From: Marsupella aquatica
Taxonomy: Eukaryota; Marchantiophyta
Reading direction: 5' to 3'
Assembly (NCBI GenBank): GCA_973895155.1
Contig: OZ316895.1
Location: forward strand, 15,128,001 to 15,192,000
Length of the DNA stretch: 64,000 bases
Numbering within the stretch: the first letter of the stretch is position 1; every line of letters starts with the position of its first letter. The translations under genes and the position numbers were made by a program. Of this stretch, positions 11,801 through 24,589 are shown in pieces. The notes beneath the pieces are model-generated. The model was given only the letters and a program-made list of their open reading frames with translations, made no database searches and was not told the origin of the DNA.

Positions 11801-14800
11801 CCGTTGAATAGATTGAAGTACACACATCTGCCACATGTACATCAGCAATCTCTTCCTCCTATTCCTCACGGATCTGGTTTTCAATCAATGGTACGTACTG
11901 TCTCCCACATACACCGCTACAGGTGGTTCCGAGCTTGCCAAAATTGACGTATCCTGCTCTATCTGTTTTAAGTCCAATGGCTGGATAAATGAGCCGAAAT
12001 CAAATGTTCACGGGGACTAGAGATTCTGCAAGGTCCAGCGTGTTTTTGACGTGTCACCAGTTCATCTTTGCCTCTTATTTAATATTGAACCATTTTTGTT
12101 GCTTATCAGCTCTCTTGTCTAGTCTGGACACCATATAGTCATGGCACTCGACAAGTGTTATCTTCAGATGCCAATGAAAGTTCCTCAGGAAATTGTTCTG
12201 TAGGCAATACACCGGCTATAGAGAGGATTTCGACACCTTTATTCTAAGAAGAATAGGGATCACTGCTTCTTGCTGTGATGTGCAGGGTCCTCGGTACATG
12301 CACCAGCCTGTGTTTGGTGAGTTCAGGAACCAAATCTTCCCTCAGCAGCTGGCACAACAGCAGGAGAAGCTAAAAGTTGTTGATGCTGTTTCCATTTTCA
12401 GAAGGCCTGGCCGTTTGTCTAGACCTGATCGAATTGTTGTCATTCTTCGAGGTCTTCCAGGTAAAGCCTCTTGAGGGATAGAGCAAATTCTATAGGCTTT
12501 GTCTTCGCATTTCTTCTTCGTGTTCACGCTATTCTCTGGCTAACATTTTGGCACGCAAGAATATTCCACGCGTGAAGGTTGAAATATCACTAATCTGCCA
12601 GAGATGTTTTCTTGATGAGAACTGTATTTCGTCTGCTTCAGGGAGCGGCAAGAGCTACTTTGCGAAAGCACTTCGGGATGTGGAATTGATGAATGGAGGT
12701 ACCGCGCCTCGAATACATTCAATTGATGATTACTTCATGACCGAAGTAGACAAGGTAAGTCAGCTATTCTGTTCATCTATAGAAAATGCCCCACACCGAG
12801 AGACCCTGTTGGTTGTTTGTTTTTCGATGGACATTACCATGTGAAATGAGGAGGTAAGTTCACTCAACCAACACTAAGCAGCATTTATTTATCAGTTTTC
12901 CAGACTGTGCCAGACGTGTGTGGCTATCTGATGCCATAAATTGTTATAGATCGAAGGTGAAGAAGCTGGTTTAATTTCAAGCAACAGTGTGAGGGGTAAA
13001 AAGAGGGTGATCAAGAAAGTCATGGAGTATTGCTATGAGCCGGAGTTGGAAGAGGTAAGATTGTTAGCAAATGTTTGTGAAGCTTCAGCATGTCTTGGAA
13101 GTGGTTTCCACTGTTAGTGCTCAAAGTCCAGTGGCAGTCGACTTCAATATTGAATTGGGTAACCACTGACTGGCATTGTGACACACCAACTAATCTTTTG
13201 TGGGTATTGGCAGGTGTACAGGGGAAGCATGCTCAAAGCTTTCAGGAAGACGTTGGAAGAAGGAATGTTTTCTTTCATAATTGGTACGAATCTACACAAG
13301 TGCTTTCTTCTGTTACATCCATGCATCGAGATGTTTAACTTACACGCTTCGAGATGTGCAGAGTACTGATGCCTATGAACCTAGCCTTACCCATATTATA
13401 TAGTTGTTCTCTGGGGTTAGCCTTTGCAGTCTATATATATCGGTTAGTTTTGCTGAGTCAGTGCCAGCATCCACTCCTGGGTTACGAGTCATTTTGTGAT
13501 TGAAAACTGCCAAAGAACCTTTAGCACTGTTCTTTGGCCGGCGTTGTGGATCATATTAAATGCTCCTGGGCTCGAGAGGTATGAAAGGAGGTAGGGTGAA
13601 ATGAGCATTACTAGTGATGGCTTTTGGTTTAAATTTAGATTCAGAGCTTAGCCTGTGCAACCTGCGGCTTCCAGCTATCTGTAGGCCTTCCTCTGGTATG
13701 AAAGACCGTCAAGGCAAGGATGCAATTTCAGTGAGCAGGGCCCTCGTTCTCTTTGTCCTACACTAATCAGACGATGCAGTGGACCATTGACCCTCTACAT
13801 GGCTGGCTGCATGTGGGCCTCACCTTAATAGTGGATGACCGCAATGTGCTTGTCGCTGATTTTGCTCAGTTTTGGGCAGTTGCGAAGGTATACCCCCTCA
13901 CTATTGTTCTTTGTCTTCTATGTTCCCTTTTTAATCTTAGAGAGAACGTGTTCCCTTCTTTGTCTGCAAGACGGCGTTAACCTCCCGGATCGAGCCATCA
14001 GATCATTTCTGATTCATGCCGATCTCTATTACTGTGTTACCGGCCACTCAGGGTTGAATCAATCCTAGTTAGAAACGCAGATGGTAGATTCCTTCTGTGT
14101 AATTCTGAATAGGACACATGCAGTCGGTGCTCTATATTAATATGAAGTATGTGGTGATGACTAAATGGAAGGAAGCTGCCTTTGACATTAACCTTAGCCT
14201 TGAGGTTGCTAGGGTTCGAGTGAAACACATTACGGACAATCTCATGTCTAGATGAATGATCCAACCTCACCCGTCCTTGTCTCGAGTCCCCACCTATTAG
14301 TGTTTTAACGGATTACTTCTCAACAGCCTTAGTATCAATGCACCCCGTTGACAGTGAGTTGTCGTGATGGGGCTGTAAGTACCCATTTGTGTGCAAACAT
14401 GGATGATATGTCCAGAAGGTTGGCTATGGCTTACATACTACTTCCACTCTTATAGAAACGTCCTGCAGATGCAAAATTCTGTGGACTAATTGACCACTGC
14501 GAGCACTAGACTCTGGACTAAGGAGTAGTTTTAAATTAGCTTGTTATTTTTAAGAGATCCTTTTGATTGTGGCCACGGGGCTCGATATCTATTTAGATTG
14601 ATCACAGGTAGCTGCATGAGTCATCACTGAATCCCGGATGTTATGTTTCAATGCTGACGTCGATGTGTTTTGTCTGTGTGTATGGAAACTTGGAAAATTC
14701 GTGCTGAAATCTGCCCGTGTCTCTTCTACATCCGGTGCTACTGCCGTTCTTTCAACAGCGATCTGGATATGAGGTGTACCTGCTGGAGCCTCCATACAGG

Positions 14801-17000
14801 GACCCTGCGGTACGATTCTTTTCGAAAATTTTGTTGGATCTTTATTGCATGACCTCTGGTAGTATGAGTAGTATAGCAATTTGCTTTCTTGGATTTTGGA
14901 AACTTAATTGGAAAGAACTGATGATAATCAAATACGATTCATTTTCCCGAAATGTTCTTTTGCTTTGAAGTCTGCCAAGTAGGACATAATTCGAAATCTG
15001 TAGTCAATCTGCAAGGGGCAAGGTCTTGGCTATCTAGCATCGCTCTCTAGAATACGTGAGTGTCTCATGGTCTTGGCTTTTTCTATACTTTGTGCAGGGC
15101 TGTGCAGCCAGAAATGTCCATAATTTCAAGCTGGGTCAAATTCAGGACATGGCTAAACGATGGGAGCCTTCGCCTTCAATGTACTTACAGTTGGATGTTT
15201 CTGTAAGGATCTGTCCCTATCTTCGGCAAAGTTGAGGACAAAGCATTCTTTGTGTGTTTACAATCTTCAAAAAATAAAATCAAGTTTAAAGCATTGTGAG
15301 CAAGCTCTAATTATCTTGCTTTGCAGACACTTTTTCGGGGTGATGATTTGAATTCCCAAGATATTACCGAGGTGAGCTCGCTCAAATTTCATTATCTGAC
15401 GTGGCTGTTTTGCGTTGGGGCAAGTCCCCACTTGATGTGGGGTATATAAGCTTTTGCTTTCTTTCTCCCTTGGGGGGGGGGGGGGGGGCGGGGGGGGGGA
15501 AGGAATGAATCAAAGCATCTGTTAGCCAACTTAGGGTGTTTGGACTAGTCAATGTGCATCTTTGAATCACACACTAGCTGGATTGATAGGAGGGAGATCT
15601 GGAGTGGATCCTTTAGGTTCAACATTTTAACGAAGCAGCTTATGACTTGACATTTATTTTCTTGGATATCGACGTGGTTAGGTTGAGATGGACACAGATG
15701 ACATGGAGCGGGAAGGAGATGAACACGAGGGGTACCAATCAGTTGAACAAAGGGTGTCCAATTCAGAACTTTCGGAAGAGAATGGTCTATTCTATTCCCT
15801 TGCATTCTTTTCTTGCTTTGACAGGACATCTGACAATCCATTTGAAGTGCTTTTGCCTTCTCCATTCAACTGCGGCATCTTCTAAACTCTGGGTCTTCTC
15901 TACGTTAGTTTCATGACCTCAGTCGGTTTTGGTGTGCGCGGAACATATTTTTGAATTCTGCCGAATACAGGGAAACACAAGTAGAGGAGAATGTGAATTT
16001 GGGAGTATCTGGTAGGTAGATCTATAACTGACTTCATGAGGTTTCAATTGTGGCCTTCACTGTACAGATAGCAAACCTGCCACCCCAGGCGATAGGTGGG
16101 ATGGTAGTGACGAGGAGGCTGAAGAACCTGTGAAACCATTAAAACGAATGCGGTTCAGTGAAGCGAGAAAAAGTAACAGCGACAGTAGTGGCAGTAGCAG
16201 TGCTCAGGGTCCTGGTAATGATGCTCTTAGTGGGCTAATGCAAGCCTACGGGAAAAGAGAAAAATCTGTACGTTGGGCTGACCACCAGGTAATCTATCTT
16301 TTGCCCAATGGAGATTTCTGCATTCATTAATGTGCAGAAAGCGAAGGAGCATTATGAGTACGGATATTCAGGCTCGGCAAATTGTTGTTCAGGATGCAAA
16401 TGACGGTGGCAACGGATTTTCAATTGGCTCTACCCTCGAAAAAACATCGGACCTAGTCATCGGACCGGGGCCTGGTTACAACAAGGTGAGCATTGACATC
16501 AGCATTGACGGATGTGAAATCGGGGTGGTATGTGAAAGGGACTCTGTCATCAGAAAGTATATTTCAATGTTTCAACTGCTGTCTTAGAAACAGGCACGGG
16601 GTATATAGCCGCATGGTTAATACGTTTTTCGATTAGTACAGTACAGTCAACTTCTCAAGGGCGCAAAATTAATCGAAGAATTCTTTGACCCTTTTTACCT
16701 CCGTTTCCTTGATACGGTAAAGTTCTTTTTGAAAAAGTTGCAATATGATTGGTTTGACGTAATCCGTTATTTTTGAAGAACTCGAGTCGTTACGAAACTC
16801 TTAACAATTATTCTTGTATCCACCAGGCGTCAAATCCAGTGCGAACTGAGGATTGTGGACGTCACCCAGAGAATGCGCATCGTAATCAAAGTAGGAAGTT
16901 CCTGGAGCAATATCGTGCTGAGCAAGATACATTCAAAGCTGTTTTTGCGAGCCGACGCCAGGGTGGACCAGAGTTGGATGATGAAGATGGGGAATTTTGA
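8852..17000 (+). CDS. YLPM1: YLPM1-like (YLP motif-containing) nuclear P-loop protein
   Basis: Read as join(8852..11890, 12286..12460, 12642..12754, 12950..13054, 13214..13283, 13832..13887, 14759..14809, 15098..15202, 15327..15371, 15682..15784, 15982..16011, 16068..16288, 16393..16485, 16827..17000), about 1459 residues. Residues 1-1013 form one exon rich in Pro, Gln, His and Gly, starting with a conserved-looking CPTCSYPHFPFC at about 15-26, which supports the chosen ATG. From about 1050 comes the P-loop domain: VVILRGLPGSGKS (Walker A about 1069-1076, split by an intron), then HSIDDYF, VDDRNV and YEVYLLEPPYRDP, then an acidic and Ser-rich linker, VRWADHQ, GFSIG and LVIGPGPGYN near the C terminus. 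Plant and animal YLPM1 proteins share this order. They are nuclear, RNA- and phosphatase-associated proteins with a polynucleotide-kinase-like fold. Exons 10-11 are the uncertain part; all other junctions keep phase. Confidence 0.88.
15472..15499 (+). repeat. Poly(G) tract in YLPM1-like intron 9
   Basis: Seventeen G, one C, then ten G in the intron between 15371 and 15682. This is a strong G-quadruplex candidate on the transcribed sense strand and also a place where assembly length may be wrong. Confidence 0.9.
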
Positions 17001-17160
17001 CGCTTCGAATGGATGACGTCAGCTTGCGGGCATGATGAAACCCTTCGAATGGAGAATTTGTGTACAGCGTAGTTGATGACTGAATATCAGTTAATTTTTG
17101 CCAGATAAGATTGATAATGTATCATGAGAGAGAGTCCACTCAATAAAGCAATTTTCGCTT
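17001..17160 (+). terminator. YLPM1-like 3' UTR with poly(A) signal
   Basis: AATAAA lies at 17142-17147, about 140 bp after the stop codon, preceded by a TTTTTG-rich stretch. This is a typical distance for a plant 3' end. Confidence 0.6.
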
Positions 17161-18590
17161 TAAGGAATGTATGGTTGGATGTTTGTACTGATAAACCTTA
17201 CATGGCAATCTACGCGGACTACACTGCTTGATACAGTAATGAAACCTTTGTAGCCCACTTTTTGAAGAATACTCCGTTGTCTTCTTCTATTGAAGAGAAC
17301 TTGTAGTACGATGAAATGATGGAAGCTCGGAAGTGTCAACTGAGACATTGTCCTTTCCCATCTCCAAGGACCCTGTAAAGTGACTAGCGGGTTTACCCTG
17401 AATAGGAAAAGCGACTTGCTGTATTTTGGATGTGGAATTCGGAGATTCAGTTTCGGTCACAAAGCAGTGGTTGATGATGGACGGTTTTCTTGACCCAGTG
17501 GCCCAAATCTGTCGTGTGAGATCGATGGTTTCTATCACATCTTCCAGCTCACTAGTCCTTCTGGCTTGATTTCAACTTGGCTGAGTTCATAGCTTCAAGG
17601 CAAAGAGGCTATGCCTACGAGATAACTTTGCACCGACCAGAGGGTCAATTTTGTTGCACAGTTCAACAGAGATGGATTCCGGTTTTTTGTCTGTGTTTGC
17701 CTGTGTGTAAGAGAGTGGAAGTCCAGTTTGAGCACTGGCTACAGAACAGTGGGTAACAATTTATAACTTTAATTCCAGTTCAAACTGTGCAGAAAGTTTT
17801 CTCCGTGTCTACGAAAGTCCATCTGAGCTTTGTCAACTTGACACACAACTTCTTGCTCCATGCGACCCTGTTCTGAGAAAAGTCATCTGAGCTTTGTCAA
17901 TCCCTCTATATAACGAGATTTGACTTTAATGACGCTGGGCATATTTTTTCAGATTGCGTCCACTGCCCAATACGAGAGGGAGTTTCATTGTACGAAGACC
18001 CACATCAATTGTAGTATTCAGCAACAGTGTACCATAAGTTAACTCTCCGGCCTACTTTAACCCCTGGTAAAAGCAAAACAACAGGCATTTGCCCCAAGAG
18101 CCAAATTGTGACGAGACTATAGTGGAGTGAGCGGAAAAGAAAAATCACAGGCACTTGTGGTAGTTGAAAAAACTTTAAAAAAGAAAAATATGCTTGCAGG
18201 CTTATACAAAAAAAATGATTTCTTTTGCCTGCCCAAAGGCTTTCCACTTTTTTAGTTAATTTTATTTTATTTATGTAAGGAATTACCCAAACTTTAGAAA
18301 CCCACGTCATACCAAAATGAATGGAATTCAATAAAATATTTCAAGGACCTAAATCAAATATCATAATAATCATAGATAATAACAATCCACCATCGATCAG
18401 TCTGGGTCATTGGAGAGCTGCTTGCTTGGGTTGTCTTGGAATGGACATTATTTTTTTGGAATGGATCCCAGCTGGTGTGGTGTGGTCTCTAGTTGGCGTG
18501 ATTTCCTAGTCAGAGAGACCAATGAGGACGATGTCTCTCATGCCCACCTTTCCAAGTTTCTCTTTGGTTCCACTTCTTGGATTTTCGGGG
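17161..18590. other. Intergenic, with one doubtful minus-strand open frame
   Basis: A frame at 17287-17538 on the minus strand has balanced composition and starts inside a longer open stretch (ELEDVIETIDLTRQIW). It has no homology I can name, no clear donor or acceptor pair and no companion exon. The rest is non-coding. Confidence 0.3.
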
Positions 18591-18594
18591 CCAC

Positions 18595-18955
18595 CGCTAC
18601 ATCACACCACACCAGTTTTTTTATTTGCCAAAATTGGCTAGATTCCATCTCTCTAAAAAGTCTTGTCACTTTTGGCCAACCCGTAATTCACACCACACCA
18701 GCTGTTTTTTTAATGGCAAAAATTGACTAGATTCCATCTCTCTAAAAACTCTAGGCCACTTTTGGTGGAAATTAGCTAGGTTTTTCTATCTTCGATTAGC
18801 TAGTTTCCCACCTGGATCACACAGTGTTAGCCAGAATGTAATGATTATCCTTAAATGCAGGGCCATCTGACTGTCCTAACTTACCTTAGGAAAATTACAT
18901 ATGAAGTATGCTTAGCATCTTCTCCTTCACACAGGGTGACATTTGCCATGCAAAA
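18595..18955 (+). repeat. Dispersed repeat family R, copy 1 (internally duplicated)
   Basis: Contains the family landmarks in order: CTAGATTCCATCTCTCT, GCCACTTTTGG, TAGCTAGTTTCCCACCT, ATTATCCTTAAAT and, at the end, TTAGCATCTTCTCCTTCACA followed by GGTGACA. The first part is duplicated in tandem with a period of about 87 bp (blocks starting near 18599 and 18687, each with CACACCACACCAG). No coding capacity. Confidence 0.75.
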
Positions 18956-18959
18956 TGGC

Positions 18960-21080
18960 AAAAGTGACAACCCTTGCCCTTAACCCTCACATCATCACTC
19001 CCTTACCCTGAACCCCCACGTCATCACTTGGCCTTCCTGCCTCGTAACTTTGATTCAGGGTTCAAGGTTTAGCTGGCTACTGGTTTTCCAGCTGTCTGTC
19101 CCAGTAAACATTGGAGGCAAGCTTATCACCTATTGGCATGAGGATGGTTTGTTATCTGCGCCACAGGCTTTGCTGCCCCCACTTGGGGGTGGCATGGGGT
19201 TGTCAGTGGTAGTGGCTATTGCTCCTTGTGCGTTACTTGGTGGGTGGGCACAGGTGTGGCTCATGCCCTAGGTTGGACTTCATTGTGGACCTTTGGCCTA
19301 TCAGGGCGCTTATCCTCTATAACTATTTCATGGGAGTTGAGAAGGGAGCTCTCCTGTTTCAGTCCCACCTCTGTCATGGTAAGACCCTATTGCCTGAGGA
19401 TGTGTGGAGTGGGTTTAATGCTTGTGAGGGGTTGTTTTGGATAGTCCAGACCAAGTTCAAATAGGTGATATATGAGTGACCGCATTCACTCAGAGACTCT
19501 TTCTAGCATACTATCAAATGCACCTTTAGACTCAGTTCACACACTCTTTTATTTTGCTTGGGGCCTTGGTTCAGGGCCTTCCTGCTAGCCCTATATGGGC
19601 CCCCTTCTGGATAAGTTCTTTCATCTCTATCACATCCACACGCCTTTGGCTTGGTCTACCTCACCCGTGCCTCCTGGACCATCCCACTTGTGTTTGTAGT
19701 GCATCTCTGGATTGGGAGGGAGTCCATATTTGTTGCTGTGGTCATGGTAGACTGTAGGATGCATTGGTGACTCATGACAATATTTATGACAAGGTGGCGG
19801 CCATCGCCCATGACTTGGGGTTCCATGTCACAATCATCTTTGTGACCTACCAGAGAGCTTTTTCTTTGTATGGAGTTCCCAGTTGCCCTTTCTTTTGTGT
19901 TTAGTGTTTGTCCTCTCTGATTGCTTTTGCTTTAGTATTTAGTTTACCATAATTGGTCTTATATCCAAATTAGCATTTGTCTGTACTTTAACCTTGGTAA
20001 TGTTTTTGAGAGTGGGGCCAGCTTTAGCAGAAAATAACACAAATTGTTTTTTACTCATCTTATTTTAGGTTGAAATCCCATGCGAATGAGAATGCCTATA
20101 TATCAAGTCCTACAATTGTTGGGCTATTGTAATCTTTGCTTGTGTTCTCTCTTGCGCACAATGCAAACATGTGCATCATGTTTGGTTGTCTTTGAAATAT
20201 GTCTCCCTTGATTGTTTTGATTGATTTTGCTTTGGGGCCACATTATACTCCAAATAGTGTTATGGACAAACAAAATCAGTATTATCCTAATCTTACCTAA
20301 TGCATGTGCTATATAATTCTCATCTGTAATAAACATTTGTAACTTTAATTGAAGCATAAGAGCAAAAAAAAAATGGACTACACAAATAGCATAACCCAAC
20401 CAGTTCAGGTGAACAGTGTGGTATCTACTGTACATTTGTGTTTCCCTTTTCACTGTTGTTGGGACCACTCTTTCCTTTCTCTTTGAATCTTCACACATTT
20501 GCTACCAGGCGAAGTGGCTTGCAAGCGAAACAAAGAGGTTCTTAAAAAGTCATGTGATTATTATTTCCATATCAACAGTTCCAGATCTGACTGCACACCG
20601 ATCTAAAGGGCATAATGTCACCATATAAACTTTTTGCTGAGTGGAGGCTTCCCAATGAGCCATAAGTGCCACCTGCCCAAAATACAAACGGAAAACCTGG
20701 TTTGGTGCTCTTAGCACGTCTGCTTCTTGTTTAGGGCCCTTCCCAGTTTTGGTTGCCCACTATGTACGTGGTTTTGTGAGACCACAAAAAATAGTCTGAA
20801 CGAAACCTTGTGCATTTACTACCCAGAGCTGATCAACATGATTGTACTTTTAACCGTGACCGGCCCTTGACATAGCCATTACCCCCACTACTGTAGTCAA
20901 AGTAGACAAAGAAAAGCATGAAAATCATCATGTCAGCCCTTACAAATCATTGCTAGAAGCCACTTTCTATGACATCAAATCTTGACAAAGTAAAAGGACG
21001 CCCTTGCTATTTTTTCTCATGGAGGGTAGATTTATTGATAGGTACGAAGAATCCATGGTACAGGTGGGTTTGCAGGAAAT
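18960..21080. other. Non-coding, no gene recognised
   Basis: Pieces at 19050-19760 read on the plus strand as a Gly/Leu/Trp-rich frame broken by stops, perhaps the remains of a retroelement, but no diagnostic motif is visible. 19800-21080 shows nothing recognisable. Confidence 0.4.
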
Positions 21081-21086
21081 TCGTTT

Positions 21087-21272
21087 TAGTGGCAAAAAAA
21101 TAGCTAGATTACACATCACTGAAAAGTATTCCGTTAGTCAGTTTACCATCTAGCCACATTACCCATTAGCCCAAATCTGATGATGTTCTTTACATCGAAG
21201 GATATCTGATGGTAAAAAATCCATGTAGGATTGAAAATTGGATAAAGAACATTCTAGCATCTTCTTTGCCAA
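21087..21272 (+). repeat. Dispersed repeat family R, copy 2
   Basis: Landmarks: AGTGGCAAAAAAATAGCTAG, then CACTGAAAAGT, CTAGCCACATTACCCATTAG, GATAAAGAACATTCTAGCAT and CTTCTTTGCC. Same order and + direction as copy 1, but more diverged. Confidence 0.65.
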
Positions 21273-21409
21273 GAAAAGAAAACCTTACAGATTAAGCTGG
21301 TTTCTGTAAAGGAATCACCCAAAATAACAGGGCCAGAGATCTTCGACCCAATCCGTCTACCGCCTCAAAATCTATGTTTGCTTTTACTTTCCTGTCCGCA
21401 AACTAGAGT

Positions 21410-21805
21410 AGTACAAATTCCTAACCTACCCCCAAAAGTAGTTTACTTATCAGGTTACCCCCCATTTTATATGGAGATTGCCTTAATTAACCAGAGTAGA
21501 CATAATTGGTCTATGGCACCTGGAGGCTTATAATTTGTCAAATCTAACCACTCTGACCATGATAGTGGGCCAGGGAGAGAATTAGGTTTTGCTTGGTAAC
21601 AAACTAACAATAGTTGATGCCTGCTTTCTGGTGTCGGATTGGGGAACCTGGTTCACGGCAAAGGTACAGTTGGAGGGGGTTAGTTGAAGTGAATCATGAG
21701 CCTCCATTATCCACGAATAAGCGTAGTTAAGCCAACCCATATACAAAATGGGGGAGCAACCTAAATACTAAATTACTTTAGGGAGCAGAATAGTATTTTT
21801 GACCA
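21410..21805. mobile_element. Fold-back element, long terminal inverted repeats (family F)
   Basis: The left arm (from 21410: CCTAACCTACCCCCAAAAGT, later AGGTTACCCCCCATTTTATA) is matched by the reverse complement of the right arm ending at 21805 (CTGCTCCCTAAAGTAATTTA, later GGTTGCTCCCCCATTTTGTA). The arms align for about 60 bp well and about 120 bp with gaps. No open frame. The inner arm text (CCCATTTTGTATATGG) resembles that of the element at 40161-40805, so both belong to one non-autonomous family. Confidence 0.72.
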
Positions 21806-21870
21806 GTTATCGGGATAAGATGTTAAAAAACAAGAAAAAAAATATTGCAGTATACATCAAACCACTTGTC

Positions 21871-21950
21871 AAATATATATCACACAACTGTCAAAGAACG
21901 AAAAGTGCCAAACAGGGGGAACCAAATCAAATTAGATATGATTTTCAAAG
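21871..21950 (-). mobile_element. LINE-like 3' tail fragment
   Basis: On the minus strand the 3' end reads GTTTGGCACTTTTCGTTCTT, then TGACAGTTGTGTGATATATA. This matches the shared tail of the fragments at 39.3 and 41.8 kb and of the SINE at 6.4 kb. Too short to hold any coding part. Confidence 0.6.
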
Positions 21951-21959
21951 TAACAGTAG

Positions 21960-23740
21960 TGAAGCTCAAAGGGTTTCCAAAGCGGTGAAAAGTCTTCAAT
22001 CTTTTCCTTTTTCCCATTTGTGACCGTTCCCCCCTTTTCACAGCTTTGGATACCCACTCTTGCTAACCTTGCAACTCAGATAGATCAGGTTACTGTGACC
22101 AAAAATTGCCCTGTAGAATTGTTTTTTTGTGGCCCAAATTTGGGGCACTGTTCCATTCTCCTTTCGTTGCCTTTTTTTGAAATTTTGTTTCATTATTTTA
22201 TTAGGTTGAAGCCCAGATTGACATCCACCTTTGCCAAAACACTACATTTGCAAGCTGGAGGAACTGCAGCTCACCCTCTTTTCAGCTCACATCAAAAACT
22301 AAAATAAGCACTTGGTGCCCCCAATTTTTACCGCCCTCGTGAATCTTGACATTTGCAGTGCTGAAACAAAATGGGAAACCAAGCACTCAGGAAAGGGTAA
22401 GTTTGTCAAAATCTGAAAAAGAGGGGGCCGGGAGTACTGATTTCTCCAAGCTGGGAAGTACTTATTCCTCTCCCACTTCTTCCTTGCACACTATAATAAT
22501 GTCGTCTCCAAAAGTTTTGCCAAAAACAATTCTAATGCCTGAAATTGAATGTAGGTAAAGTGAAAACTGATGCTCCAAAAGCTTCCACACACTGCAAGAA
22601 ACACATTTGAACTGTCCAGTATTGTTCTGACATTGGAACTATTTTCTGCAGTCCCCCAAGATTTCTCAAATTGATTCAACTACACGTGTCATGGATGATG
22701 TGATGCAAAAGTCTAGTAGGAAAATGGGTAGGAAGGCTTGAGCACAAGTAGTCTTAAGTCCATTTGAGCTGAGATTTTGGAGCCCGTAAAAAACTTATTT
22801 TACCAAATGATGTTGTTGTCTACAGTTCACTACCTGATTCCTCTAGTCATCTCCCTTACCATCAACTCTTTAATGTAGGGCTTTGGATCCAACCACTGGC
22901 AGGAAGAGGTTTGGAATATGTGTTGCATTACACTTTCAGCTGATCTTGTAACTGCACATCAAAATATGACATATATGGTGTACGATATCTTTCCATACCA
23001 TGATATACCTTGTTATGTTCATTAAATTAATGAGTGGACACCGTCTATTATCACATTTTGATGTGTGATTACTGGCAGGGCACTGCCATGCTTGAGCTTT
23101 AAGTATTACAGTTTAGTGGTATGGTTGGGGAACCCTACCCGCACGATTCACTACCCGGGCCTGCAAGTGCTCATTGCCCTGTTGATAGTGGCTGGGAATG
23201 GAGCATATGGGTGGGAATACTCTAAATAACACACAAAAGTTGCAATCCTACACTCCCCAGACGTGCAAGGTTTATCCTTTGATTTCAAAATAAGTTGGAC
23301 CTTTGTTTCCCCTTTTGGATCTGTCAAGTGCTGTGATCTGTCAATTTCTTGACTGGGGCATTGGATGGGTCTGATGATATTGGTCTGTTGTGCTTAGCTA
23401 CTAATCCTATTAAACAATTATCCATACCATCGTCTATTAACTGTACGTCACACCATTCATAAACAAAATTGTCTTGGTGAATGCCAAATTAATGGCCAAA
23501 AGGGTGTCTCCTACCAAAGTTGTGACTCTACTGACTCCCATGTCTTGAAATGTAACTTACCTGCAATAAACTGTCTGTTTACTTTTTGGAGTATTCTGTG
23601 AACCCCGTTTGTGTTCTCCGCATTCTAGGCTATTTGTGTTTCACTAGCTTTTGTCTATTGCCACCTAATTGTAAGTGGGGTTTCCTATACTAACACACTC
23701 CAAACATATTATTTCCACGAAAGCAAACTGGTTGTCTGTC
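21960..23740. other. Non-coding, no gene recognised
   Basis: No motif-bearing frames. The stretch at 22346-22680 has short frames on both strands that look accidental. Confidence 0.5.
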
Positions 23741-23741
23741 C

Positions 23742-23967
23742 CATTGTACGTTGTTCAATCATTCTTGAGCAGTGCTTTGCATTTCCCACCCCAGAATATA
23801 GCCATTGATTGTACGTTGTTCAATCATTCTTGAGCAGTGCTTTGTATTTCTCACCTCAGAAAATAGCCATTGATTTTTTCTCTCTCAGTGTCTTTTTAGC
23901 AATTGTGGCCATTTGAAGCAATCTTATTTACTAGTCATATTCTCTCTCAGTGTCTTTTTAGCAATTG
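23742..23967 (+). repeat. 65-bp tandem duplication plus a 28-bp direct repeat
   Basis: Two units with a period of 65 bp start at 23743 and 23808 (ATTGTACGTTGTTCAATCAT) and differ at a few bases. Immediately after, a 28-bp block starting TTCTCTCTCAGTGTCTTTTT occurs at 23878 and again at 23940, separated by 34 bp. Confidence 0.9.
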
Positions 23968-23969
23968 AT

Positions 23970-24585
23970 TGTTTCAAACGATCAATTTGAAACCATTTGC
24001 AAGGATGCTAGGGTTGCCACATGAGTTGGACTTTCCTGGGACCAAAGCTGATTTCCCTTGTCTGGTTAGGGGGCCTCTGTGAAATGAGGGAGGCACAAAA
24101 AAGACAACAATGACCTAAGTAACAAGAAATGACTAGTACCTTCCAAGGATTTGCTTTAAGATTTAAGCACACTTTTTCATCTCAATAGACCTGCCCATTT
24201 TGGTTTTACATGAGATTGAGAGTCTTGTACAAGAACTCTTCCAATCCTACTTGGAGTAGAGTGGGTCACTCAAAATGCTTGTGTGGAGAGTGTACTTATG
24301 GTCAAAGTTTAGATCACCTCCAGCTTGGATTGGTATTTTGTAAAGACTTCCATGCTCACAGTATTAGATTAATGCTAATGCTTGACCAACACTTTCATGA
24401 GGTGGCGGCCTACAGAGATCGGTGGATCAGCGCTGGTAAAACACAACCCATTATTTTGCAAGCCAGTCTTACCTTCATAATTTTATGTATTGCTCTGCCA
24501 AAGAATACAGAGTCCTAAGCAGGGAGACTAGGAGACAGGTTTCCAAATGTAGGAGACCCAACAGAGGAAGAAGAGTCTGCCACCA
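23970..24585. other. Non-coding, no gene recognised
   Basis: The frame at 24210-24518 has no recognisable motif. Confidence 0.45.
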
Positions 24586-24589
24586 AAGT

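Noticed and set aside
19050-19760. Retroelement coding region (plus strand)
   Set aside because: Several frames with Leu/Gly/Trp-rich text, but no reverse transcriptase, gag zinc knuckle or integrase motif was visible.
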